NCBI RefSeq assembly: GCF_001672915.1
Contig: NZ_LZKR01000216.1
Location: 23,577 to 87,576, forward strand
Direction of reading: 5' to 3'
Length of the DNA stretch: 64,000 nt
Source: Mycobacterium sp. 1245805.9
GTDB lineage: Bacteria > Actinomycetota > Actinomycetes > Mycobacteriales > Mycobacteriaceae
Below, one piece after another: positions 29,763-37,030 of the stretch (the stretch's first letter is position 1; the number at the start of each line of letters is the position of its first letter). The position numbers and the translations under genes are program-made. The notes beneath the pieces were generated by a model, which was not told the origin of the DNA, ran no database searches, and saw only the letters and a program-made list of their open reading frames with translations.

Positions 29763-31715
29763 ATGTCGTACCTAATGGCGGCTACAGAATCTTTGACGTC
29801 GGCGGCGTCGGACGTGGCGGGCATCGGCTCGACACTGAATGCGGCCACCGCGGCGGCGGCCCCGACCACCCAGGTGCTGGCCGCCGCCGAGGACGAGGTG
29901 TCAGCGGCAATCGCGTCGCTGTTTTCCAGCCACGCGCAGGTCTTTCAGGCGGCCAGCGCGCGGGCGGCCGCGTTCCACCAACAGTTCGTGCAGGCGTTGA
30001 ATGCCGCCGGGAGCGCGTATACGGCCGCCGAGGCGGCGAACGCCTCGCCGTTGCAGACGGCGTGGGGCGACGTCAAGGCCGTGATCAATACGCCCACCAA
30101 CCTGTTGTTGGGGACCCCGTTGATCGGCAACGGCACCGATGGTGCACCGGGGACCGGACAAAACGGCGGACCGGGCGGATTGTTGTGGGGCAACGGCGGT
30201 AACGGCGGGTCGGGGATGCCCGGGGGGCCCGGCGGGCGCGGCGGCAACGCCTGGTTATTCGGCAACGGCGGCCACGGTGGCGCCGGCGGCACGGGCACCA
30301 CCGGCACCACGGGCTCCGCGACCGGGCTCACCAACGGGGGCATCGGCGGCAGCGGCGGAACGGGCGGCGCGGGCGGCAACGGAGGTTTCTTCCTCGGCAA
30401 CGGCGGTGCAGGCGGCATCGGTGGGACCGGCGGAGTCGGCGGGACGGGCGGGGCCGGTGTCGCCGGCAACGCCCTCGCTCTCAACGGCACCGACGGTGGC
30501 CAGGGCGGCGACGGCGGCCAAGGCGGGGCCGGCGGCCAAGGCAACGGCGTGTTCGGAGGCGCCCACGGCGCCTTCGGCGCCGCCGGCAACGGAGGCCAGG
30601 GCGGCGTGGGCGGCGCAGGTGCCGACAACAACGGCGTCACTGCCGCCGGCAACGGTGGCAACGGCGGTCATGGCGGCGTCGGCATCACCGCCGGCGCCGG
30701 CGGGGCCGGCGGCAACGGCGGGGCCGCCGGCACCACGAGCGTCGGCGGCCACGGCGGCAACGGCGGCACCGGTGGCAGCGGGATCACCGGCGGGGCCGGC
30801 GGTACCGGTGGTGATGGCGGCGGCGGCAGCGACACCCACGGCTCCGGCAGCGGCGGCAACGGCGGCAACGGCGGCGTCAGCATCGCCGGCACCGGCGGCG
30901 CCGGCGGAGACGGCGGCGACGGCGGAACAGTTTTCACGAGCCGCCCCGACAACGGCGCCAATTTGTTAGCCGGCAACGGCGGCAACGGCGGTACTGGCGG
31001 CGTCGGCCCGACCGGCGGCGCCGGCGGCAACGGCGGCAACGGCGGTTCGGCCACCGTCAACGCCACAAACCCCAATGCCTTCGGCGCCGCTGCTGGCGGC
31101 GGCGGTGGCGGCGGCGGGCAGGGCGGCGACAGCAGCGGCGGCGGTTTCGGCGGTAATGGGGGTAACGGCGGCGCCGGAGGCGCGGCCACCCTCAGCGTCG
31201 ATTCCTTCGGTAACCTCACCGTCGCCGTCGGCTTCGGCGGCGGTGGCGGCGGCGGCGGCATCGGCAGCCCCAGCACCACCGGCAATTACGGTGGTGCTGG
31301 AGGTGGCGGCGGTGTATCCCTTAACGCGTTTGGTGCAACGGGTGGCGCCGGAGCCGCGGGTGCCGGCGTCGGCGGCGGAGCCGGCGGCGCCGGTGGCTCC
31401 GTAAGTACTAATAGCTTTGTGGCGATAGCGGGCGGCGGCGGTGGCGGTGGTGGCGGCATCGGCACCGGCGGCGCAGGCGGCGCCGGTGGCGACGTAGTCA
31501 CGAATCCCGGAGGGTCCTCCGCCCTCGGCGGTCTCGGGGGTACCGACGGCGGCGACGGTGCCACCGGCAACGCCCTTTTCAACGGCACACCTGGCGGCGG
31601 CGGCACGGGGGGCGGCAGCGGCTTCGGTGGCGGCGGTGGCGGCGGTGCCGCGTACCTTCAGCTTTTCGCACCACCCGGCTCCTCGAAGGGCGGAACCGGC
31701 GGCAACGGCGGCTAG
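29763..31715 (+). CDS. PE_PGRS family protein
   Basis: 650 aa. Residues 1-95 are a PE domain (DVAGIGSTLNAATAAAAPTT ... AAFHQQFVQALNAAGSAYTAAE), with the type VII secretion motif YTAAE (YxxxD/E). The name-giving PE dipeptide is TE here (residues 8-9). A linker with TNLLLGTPLIGNGTDGAPGTGQ, the GRPLI-like region, leads to about 520 residues of Gly-Gly-X/Gly-Asn-Gly repeats. It ends in a short Tyr/Leu segment (AAYLQLFAPPGSSKGG). Likely exported by ESX-5 to the cell surface; the role is unknown. It stands alone with no PPE partner. A GAAGGGA site precedes the ATG. Confidence 0.95.
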   Translation: MSYLMAATESLTSAASDVAGIGSTLNAATAAAAPTTQVLAAAEDEVSAAIASLFSSHAQVFQAASARAAAFHQQFVQALNAAGSAYTAAEAANASPLQTAWGDVKAVINTPTNLLLGTPLIGNGTDGAPGTGQNGGPGGLLWGNGGNGGSGMPGGPGGRGGNAWLFGNGGHGGAGGTGTTGTTGSATGLTNGGIGGSGGTGGAGGNGGFFLGNGGAGGIGGTGGVGGTGGAGVAGNALALNGTDGGQGGDGGQGGAGGQGNGVFGGAHGAFGAAGNGGQGGVGGAGADNNGVTAAGNGGNGGHGGVGITAGAGGAGGNGGAAGTTSVGGHGGNGGTGGSGITGGAGGTGGDGGGGSDTHGSGSGGNGGNGGVSIAGTGGAGGDGGDGGTVFTSRPDNGANLLAGNGGNGGTGGVGPTGGAGGNGGNGGSATVNATNPNAFGAAAGGGGGGGGQGGDSSGGGFGGNGGNGGAGGAATLSVDSFGNLTVAVGFGGGGGGGGIGSPSTTGNYGGAGGGGGVSLNAFGATGGAGAAGAGVGGGAGGAGGSVSTNSFVAIAGGGGGGGGGIGTGGAGGAGGDVVTNPGGSSALGGLGGTDGGDGATGNALFNGTPGGGGTGGGSGFGGGGGGGAAYLQLFAPPGSSKGGTGGNGG

Positions 31716-31743
31716 CCGAACCGACCACCGGCTGAATCGACTG

Positions 31744-31769
31744 CGAGCGTGCGGCCAGCCGCACGCTCG
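31744..31769. terminator. Bidirectional hairpin terminator between PE_PGRS and manB
   Basis: Perfect 11-bp arms CGAGCGTGCGG (31744-31754) and CCGCACGCTCG (31759-31769) with a CCAG loop, placed between the stops of two convergent genes (31715 and 31780). Same core as the units at 2111-2170. Confidence 0.7.
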
Positions 31770-31779
31770 GTGCAAGGCC

Positions 31780-32856
31780 CTACACGTCGGACGAGTAGCG
31801 GATCCCGCCGTCGGGAATGGCGACGCCGGGCCACACCCGCGCGCCGCGCAGCAACTCGCAGCGGGCGCCGATGTCGGCGCCGTCGCCGATCACCCCGTCG
31901 CGGATCAGCGCCCGCGGGCCGATGCGCACCCCGAAGCCGATGATCGAGCGCTCGATCACGCTGCCGGCCTCCACCTTCACCCCGTCGAAGACCACCGCCC
32001 CGTCCAGCCGCACGCCCGGGCCGATCTCGGCGCCGCGCCCGACGACCGTCCCGCCGATCAGCACCGCGCCCGGCGACACCGCCGCGCCGTCGTGCACCAG
32101 CTGCTCGCCGCGGTGGCCGTGCAGCGCCGGCGACGGGGCGATGCCGCGCACCAGGTCCGCCGACCCGCGCACGAAGTCCTCCGGGGTGCCCATGTCGCGC
32201 CAGTAGGTGGCGTCGACGTAGCCGCAGACCTTGACCTCGGAATCGGAGAGCAGGGCCGGGAACACCTCGCGCTCGACCGAGACCTCGCGCCCGCGCGGAA
32301 TCCGGTCGATGATGCCGCGCTGGAAGACGTAGCAGCCGGCGTTGATCTGGTCGGTCGGCGGATCCTGGGTCTTCTCCAAAAACGCTGTCACCCGGCCGTT
32401 TTCGGTGGGCACGCAGCCGAACGCCCGCGGGTCGCCCACCCGCACCAGGTGCAGGGTGACGTCGGCGTGCTCGTTCTCATGGAATTCGAGCAGCTGGCCC
32501 AGGTCGGCGCCGGAGAGCACGTCGCCGTTGAACACCATCACGGTGTCGTGCCGCAGGTGGCCGGCGACGTTGGCGATGCCGCCACCCGTGCCCAGCGGCT
32601 GCTCCTCGGTGACGTATTCGAGCTGCAGGCCCAGCTTGGAGCCGTCGCCGAACTCGGCCTCGAAGACCTGGGCCTGATACGACGTGCTCAGGATGACGTG
32701 CTCGATGCCGGCCGCGGCGATCCGCGACAGCAGGTGGGTCAAGAACGGCAGCCCCGCGGTGGGCAGCATCGGCTTGGGCGCCGACAGCGTCAGCGGCCGC
32801 AGCCGGGTGCCCTTGCCGCCGACCAGGACCACCGCATCGACCTGAGATGTTCCCAT
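31780..32856 (-). CDS. manB: Mannose-1-phosphate guanylyltransferase (GDP-mannose pyrophosphorylase)
   Basis: 358 aa. N-terminal nucleotidyltransferase: AVVLVGGKGTRLRPLTLSAPKPMLP is the NTP-binding signature, and FNGDVLSGADL carries the metal Asp. The C-terminal third is a left-handed beta-helix of hexapeptide repeats (AVLIGGTVVGRGAEIGPGVR). It makes GDP-mannose, the donor for PIMs, LAM and protein mannosylation. H37Rv calls it manB (Rv3264c); other schemes use manC or rmlA2. Lies 1 bp after wbbL on the same strand. Confidence 0.95.
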   Translation of the reverse strand: MGTSQVDAVVLVGGKGTRLRPLTLSAPKPMLPTAGLPFLTHLLSRIAAAGIEHVILSTSYQAQVFEAEFGDGSKLGLQLEYVTEEQPLGTGGGIANVAGHLRHDTVMVFNGDVLSGADLGQLLEFHENEHADVTLHLVRVGDPRAFGCVPTENGRVTAFLEKTQDPPTDQINAGCYVFQRGIIDRIPRGREVSVEREVFPALLSDSEVKVCGYVDATYWRDMGTPEDFVRGSADLVRGIAPSPALHGHRGEQLVHDGAAVSPGAVLIGGTVVGRGAEIGPGVRLDGAVVFDGVKVEAGSVIERSIIGFGVRIGPRALIRDGVIGDGADIGARCELLRGARVWPGVAIPDGGIRYSSDV

Positions 32857-32857
32857 T

Positions 32858-33751
32858 TCAGCGCCGCCCTCCCACCGCGTTCCGTCTACTCAGGCGCCGC
32901 GCGCTGCGCACCATCAGCCGCGAACGCACCAGCAGCGAGGCCCGCAGCGTCCAGCGCAGCGGCGCTCGCCACCATCCAGGATGCCGGTCGGCCAGGAACA
33001 TGTAGGTGCTTTTGTGATGCGCGGCCAGGTGGCGTCCCGGGTCGTGGCCGGTGGAGTGGCCCTTGTCGTGCAGCACCTCGGCCGTCGGCACGTAGACGTT
33101 CAGCCAGCCCGCCTTGCCCAGCCGGTCCCCGAGGTCGACGTCCTCCATGTACATGAAGTAGCGCTCGTCGAACCCACCGACCTGGCCGAAGGCCGACCGC
33201 CGCACCAGCAGGCAGGACCCCGACAGCCAGCCCACCGCCCGCTCGCTGGGCTCCAGCCGCTCCTGGCGGTAGGCCGCCGTCCACGGGTTGCGCTTCCAGA
33301 ACGGGCCGACCACCGCGTGCATGCTCCCGCGGATCAGGCTGGGCAAGTGCCGCGCCGACGGATACACCGAGCCGTCGGGGTCGCGGATGAGCGGCCCCAG
33401 CGCGCCGGCGTGCGGCCAGCGGGTGGCGGCGTCCAGCAGCGCGTCGATGCTGCCCGGGCCCCACTGCACGTCGGGGTTGGCCACGATCAGCCAGTCCCCG
33501 TTCTCGTCGTCGTCCAGCCGCGCGACGGCGCGGTTCACCGCGGTCCCGTAGCCGAGGTTGGCGCCGGTTTCGATGAGCCGGACGTTCGGGTAGCGCTCGA
33601 CGGCCTCCTGCGGGGCGCCGTCGGTCGAGCCGTTGTCGGCCAGCAGCACGCTGACCGGGCGCTCGGTGGCGATCGACAGGGAGGCCAAAAACCTCTCGAG
33701 GTGCGGGCCCGGTGAGTAGGTCACCGTCACGACCGGCAGGACGTCAGTCAC
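32858..33751 (-). CDS. wbbL: Rhamnosyltransferase WbbL
   Basis: 297 aa from GTG 33751 (V/M-TDVLPVVTVTYSPGPHLERF). GT2-type glycosyltransferase: VSVLLADNGSTDG, then IVANPDVQWGPGSIDALL with the metal-binding D-x-D-like region, and GGFDERYFMYMEDVDLGDRL. It adds L-rhamnose to GlcNAc-PP-decaprenyl to make the linker that joins arabinogalactan to peptidoglycan, an essential step. It overlaps rmlD by 8 nt, so donor synthesis and transfer are coupled. Confidence 0.96.
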   Translation of the reverse strand: MTDVLPVVTVTYSPGPHLERFLASLSIATERPVSVLLADNGSTDGAPQEAVERYPNVRLIETGANLGYGTAVNRAVARLDDDENGDWLIVANPDVQWGPGSIDALLDAATRWPHAGALGPLIRDPDGSVYPSARHLPSLIRGSMHAVVGPFWKRNPWTAAYRQERLEPSERAVGWLSGSCLLVRRSAFGQVGGFDERYFMYMEDVDLGDRLGKAGWLNVYVPTAEVLHDKGHSTGHDPGRHLAAHHKSTYMFLADRHPGWWRAPLRWTLRASLLVRSRLMVRSARRLSRRNAVGGRR

Positions 33752-34643
33752 GCGTCGAGGGTAACGGTCGATCGCCGGCGGACGCGGCCAGCGCCGCGAC
33801 AAGCGCAGGGCGCCAGGGCCTTAACGGGGTCAGGCCCGCCGCCGCGGACTCGCGGCTGCCCAGCGCGGAATAGGTAGGGCGCGGCGCCGGACGCGGGAAG
33901 TCGTCGGTCTTGACGGGCCGCACCCGGTCCGGGTCGGCGCCGGTCTCGGCGAACACCGCGCGGGCCTGCTCGAAGCGCGACACCGCACCCTCGTTGGCGG
34001 CGTGCAGGATGGGCCCGGGCACCCGCTCGTCGGCGAACAGCAGCAGCGCGACGACGAGGTCGGCGACGTAGGTCGGCGATCCGACCTGGTCGTCGACGAC
34101 GTCCACCGGGCCGTCCCCGGCGGCCAGGCGGCGCATGACGGCGACGAAGTCCTTGCCGGTTCCGCCGGTGTAGAGCCAGGCGGTCCTGACCACTACGCCT
34201 TCCGACGCCTCCGGCAGCGCCGCCAGCACCTCCTCCTCGCCGGCCAGCTTGGACAGGGCGTACACGCCGCGCGCGTCGGTCTTGTCGCTGGGCTCGTACG
34301 GCTGCGCGCCCTCGGGGGCCGGGCCGGTGAACATGTAGTCGGTGGAGACGTGGATGAGCCGGGCGCCGACCTTCGCGCAGGCCCGCGCCAGGTGCCCCGG
34401 GCCGGTCGCGTTGACGGCGTAGGCCGCGGCCTCGTCGCTCTCCGCGCCGTCGACGTTGGTGTACGCGGCGCAGTTGACGACGACGTCGCCGGCCCGGATG
34501 ATCCGTTCCGCCGCGGCGGGGTCGGTGATGTCCCACTGCGACGACGTCAGCGCCAGCACGTCGCGGCCCTGATCGGCGGCCAGCGCCGTCAGAGAAGTGC
34601 CCAATTGCCCGCCCCCGCCGCTGATCACAAGCCTTTCCGACAT
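33744..34643 (-). CDS. rmlD: dTDP-4-dehydrorhamnose reductase
   Basis: 299 aa from ATG 34643 (MSERLVISGGGGQLGTSL). Extended short-chain dehydrogenase: NAD(P) loop GGGGQLG, catalytic Tyr/Lys in YALSKLAGEE, STDYMFTG, and PTYVADL. It performs the last step to dTDP-L-rhamnose, the donor used by WbbL. First gene of rmlD-wbbL-manB; divergent from the LCP gene. Confidence 0.97.
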   Translation of the reverse strand: MSERLVISGGGGQLGTSLTALAADQGRDVLALTSSQWDITDPAAAERIIRAGDVVVNCAAYTNVDGAESDEAAAYAVNATGPGHLARACAKVGARLIHVSTDYMFTGPAPEGAQPYEPSDKTDARGVYALSKLAGEEEVLAALPEASEGVVVRTAWLYTGGTGKDFVAVMRRLAAGDGPVDVVDDQVGSPTYVADLVVALLLFADERVPGPILHAANEGAVSRFEQARAVFAETGADPDRVRPVKTDDFPRPAPRPTYSALGSRESAAAGLTPLRPWRPALVAALAASAGDRPLPSTRD

Positions 34644-34670
34644 GCGTTGAGTCTGGCATGGCCCAGGCAC

Positions 34671-34697
34671 GCCGCTTTCGGCTACCCGCGAAGCGGC
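34671..34697. promoter_or_regulatory. Inverted repeat in the rmlD/lcp divergent region
   Basis: GCCGCTT (34671-34677) and AAGCGGC (34691-34697) are perfect 7-bp arms around a 13-nt spacer, in the 77 bp between two divergent wall-synthesis genes. It could be an operator or fortuitous. Confidence 0.3.
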
Positions 34698-34708
34698 TGT
34701 GTCACAAG

Positions 34709-34714
34709 TAATCT
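34709..34714 (+). promoter_or_regulatory. -10 element for the LCP gene (leaderless)
   Basis: TAATCT is a strong TAnnnT hexamer; the ATG at 34721 begins 7 nt after its last base. Confidence 0.5.
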
Positions 34715-34720
34715 GTTGTG

Positions 34721-36196
34721 ATGCCTGTGCAACGTGTGGTTCGTGTGGTTGCCACTGTGCTGACCGTCGCGGTCGTTTTCGGCACCGGAATCGCCTGGAG
34801 CAATGTCCGGTCCTTCGAGGACGGCATCTTCCACATGTCCGCACCGTCGCTGGGCAAGGGCGGCGACGACGGCGCGATCGACATCCTGCTGGTCGGCCTG
34901 GACAGCCGCACCGACGCGCACGGCAACGCGCTGTCGGCCGAGGAGCTGGCGACGCTGCGGGCCGGCGACGAGGAGGCCACCAACACCGACACGATCATCC
35001 TGGTCCGGATCCCGAACAACGGGACGTCGGCGACCGCGATCTCGATCCCGCGGGACTCCTACGTCGCGGCACCCGGGCTGGGCAAGACGAAGATCAACGG
35101 CGTCTACGGCCAGACCCGGGAGGCGAAGCGGGCCAGCCTGGTCAAGGCCGGCGCGTCGGCCGCCGAGGCCGAGGCGCAGGGCACCGAGGCCGGCCGTGAG
35201 GCCCTCATCAAGACCGTCGCCGACCTGACCGGGGTGACCGTCGACCACTACGCCGAGATCGGGCTGCTGGGCTTCGCGCTGATCACCGACGCGCTCGGCG
35301 GCGTCGAGGTCTGCCTCAAAGAGCCCGTGTACGAACCGCTTTCGGGCGCCGACTTCCCGGCCGGCCGGCAGAAGTTGGACGGCCCGCAGGCGCTGAGCTT
35401 CGTCCGCCAGCGCCACGACCTGCCGCGCGGCGACCTGGACCGGGTGGTGCGCCAGCAGGTGGTGATGGCCTCGCTCGCGCACCGGATCATCTCCGGTCAC
35501 ACGCTGTCCAGCCCCGCGACGCTGAAGCGGCTGGAGGCGGCCGTCCAGCGCTCGGTGGTGATCTCCTCGGGTTGGGACGTCATGGATTTCGTCCAGCAGC
35601 TGCAAAAGCTGGCCGGCGGCAAGGTCGCCTTCGCCACCATCCCGGTGCTCGACGGGGCCGGCTGGAGCGACGACGGCATGCAGAGCGTGGTCCGGGTGGA
35701 CCCGCACCAGGTCGCCGACTGGGTGGGCAGCCTGCTGCAAGGCCAGGCGCAGGGCAAGACCGAGGAGCTGGCCTACACGCCGGCCAAGACCACCGTCGAC
35801 GTGGTCAACGACACCGACATCAACGGGCTGGCCGCGGCCGTGTCGGATGTGTTGAGCACCAAGGGATTCGGCGCCGGAACCGTCGGCAACAACGACGGCG
35901 CCCACGTGAAGGGCAGCCAGGTGCGCGCCGCAAAGACCGACGACCTGGGCGCACAACAGGTCGGCAAGGAGCTGGGCGGGTTGCCCATCGTCGCCGACCC
36001 GGCGCTGACGGCCGGATCCGTCAAGGTGGTGCTCGCCAACGACTACACCGGCCCGGGCTCCGGCCTCTCCGGTGGCCCCAGCACCCAGGTGCTGCCCGCC
36101 CGGGCGTCCAACGCGGGCGCCGCCGGCGGGCCCAACACGCCGCCGCCGTCGCCGATCCTGACCGCCGGCTCCGACAAGCCCGAGTGCATCAACTGA
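34721..36196 (+). CDS. LytR-CpsA-Psr ligase (Lcp1/CpsA-like)
   Basis: 491 aa from ATG 34721 (a GTG sits just before it). One N-terminal membrane helix (VVATVLTVAVVFGTGIAW) is followed by the LCP domain: IDILLVGLDSRTDAHGN, TIILVRIPNNGTSATAISIPRDSYV, LSFVRQRHDLPRGDLDRVVRQQ, with the conserved Arg/Asp set that binds pyrophosphoryl-lipid substrates. A C-terminal LytR_C domain (TTVDVVNDTDINGLAAAVSDVL) ends in a Pro/Gly-rich tail. It attaches arabinogalactan to peptidoglycan outside the membrane. Counterpart of Rv3267, beside the rhamnose linker genes. Confidence 0.95.
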   Translation: MPVQRVVRVVATVLTVAVVFGTGIAWSNVRSFEDGIFHMSAPSLGKGGDDGAIDILLVGLDSRTDAHGNALSAEELATLRAGDEEATNTDTIILVRIPNNGTSATAISIPRDSYVAAPGLGKTKINGVYGQTREAKRASLVKAGASAAEAEAQGTEAGREALIKTVADLTGVTVDHYAEIGLLGFALITDALGGVEVCLKEPVYEPLSGADFPAGRQKLDGPQALSFVRQRHDLPRGDLDRVVRQQVVMASLAHRIISGHTLSSPATLKRLEAAVQRSVVISSGWDVMDFVQQLQKLAGGKVAFATIPVLDGAGWSDDGMQSVVRVDPHQVADWVGSLLQGQAQGKTEELAYTPAKTTVDVVNDTDINGLAAAVSDVLSTKGFGAGTVGNNDGAHVKGSQVRAAKTDDLGAQQVGKELGGLPIVADPALTAGSVKVVLANDYTGPGSGLSGGPSTQVLPARASNAGAAGGPNTPPPSPILTAGSDKPECIN

Positions 36197-36915
36197 GCAC
36201 GCTCGCCGGCGCGATCCTGGACCCGATGCTGCGGGCCGACCCGGTCGGCCCCCGCATCACCTACTACGACGACGCGACCGGCGAGCGCATCGAATTGTCC
36301 GGGGTGACGCTGGCCAACTGGGCGGCCAAGACCGCCAACCTGTTGCGCGACGAGCTGGGCGCCGGGCCGGCCAGCCGGGTCGCGATCCTGCTGCCCGCGC
36401 ACTGGCAGACGGCGGCCGTGCTGTTCGGGGTGTGGTGGATTGGCGCCGAGGCGGTGCTCGAACCGGGCGCCGCCGCCGACCTGGCGCTGTGCACCGCCGA
36501 GCGGCTGGACGAGGCGGACGCGTCCGTTGCCGGCGGTGAGGTCGCCGTCCTGTCACTGGATCCGTTCGGCCGCCCCGCCCCCGACCTGCCGATCGGCGTC
36601 ACCGACTACGCCACCGCCGTCCGGGTGCACGGCGACCAGATCGTCCCCGAACGCCAGCCCGGCCCGGCGCTGGCCGGCCGATCGGCCGAAGCAGTCCTGG
36701 TCGATTGCGAAAGATCCTCCGCCGCAAGGGGATTGACGTCCAGCGACCGGGTCCTGTCCACCGCCGCCTGGTCCGGCCCCGACGAACTGGTGGATGGGCT
36801 GCTGTCGATCCTGGCGGTCGGCGCGTCGCTGGTGCAGGTCGCCAACCCGGATCCCGCGGCGCTGCCACGCCGGATCGAGACGGAAAAGGTCACCCGCGTC
36901 CTATCGACAAGTTAG
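36184..36915 (+). CDS. TIGR03089-type AMP-ligase-like protein
   Basis: 243 aa from GTG 36184, which overlaps the end of the LCP gene by 13 nt; no strong ribosome site. It resembles the N-terminal part of acyl-CoA synthetases (DPVGPRITYYDDATGERIELSGVTLANWAAKTANLL) but is much shorter and lacks the P-loop and C-terminal domain, so it is probably not an active ligase. Conserved in mycobacteria next to lcp1 (Rv3268). Its TAG stop lies inside the hairpin at 36909-36933. Confidence 0.85.
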   Translation: MHQLSTLAGAILDPMLRADPVGPRITYYDDATGERIELSGVTLANWAAKTANLLRDELGAGPASRVAILLPAHWQTAAVLFGVWWIGAEAVLEPGAAADLALCTAERLDEADASVAGGEVAVLSLDPFGRPAPDLPIGVTDYATAVRVHGDQIVPERQPGPALAGRSAEAVLVDCERSSAARGLTSSDRVLSTAAWSGPDELVDGLLSILAVGASLVQVANPDPAALPRRIETEKVTRVLSTS

Positions 36916-36955
36916 CTTACCCTGAGCTAACTTTACGGGGTTAACTCAGCTCAGG
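36909..36955. promoter_or_regulatory. Overlapping inverted repeats with an IdeR-like box
   Basis: Three nested dyads share sequence: AAGTTAGCT/AGCTAACTT (36909-36917 with 36925-36933), GAGCTAAC/GTTAACTC (36924-36931 with 36940-36947, one mismatch) and CCTGAGCT/AGCTCAGG (36921-36928 with 36948-36955). TTAGCTTACCCTGAGCTAA (36912-36930) matches 14 of 19 positions of the iron box TTAGGTTAGGCTAACCTAA. It lies 100 bp before the PPE gene and just after the previous stop, so it may be operator, terminator or both. Confidence 0.5.
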
Positions 36956-37030
36956 TGGGGGCAGAGGCTTGGCCGACGGGGGCATCGGCATGCGTACGGC
37001 TCGTATCGGGGCCGGCGAGGTGCGCGGCCC

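Noticed and set aside
29945..31606. Long Pro-rich and Ala-rich frames on both strands inside the PE_PGRS gene
   Set aside because: Off-frame readings of the Gly-Gly-X repeats; the PE domain fixes the true frame.
30130..31700. Regular short repeats that could suggest a CRISPR-like or satellite array
   Set aside because: Repeats are codon-based GGN-GGC units of a coding sequence without constant spacers.
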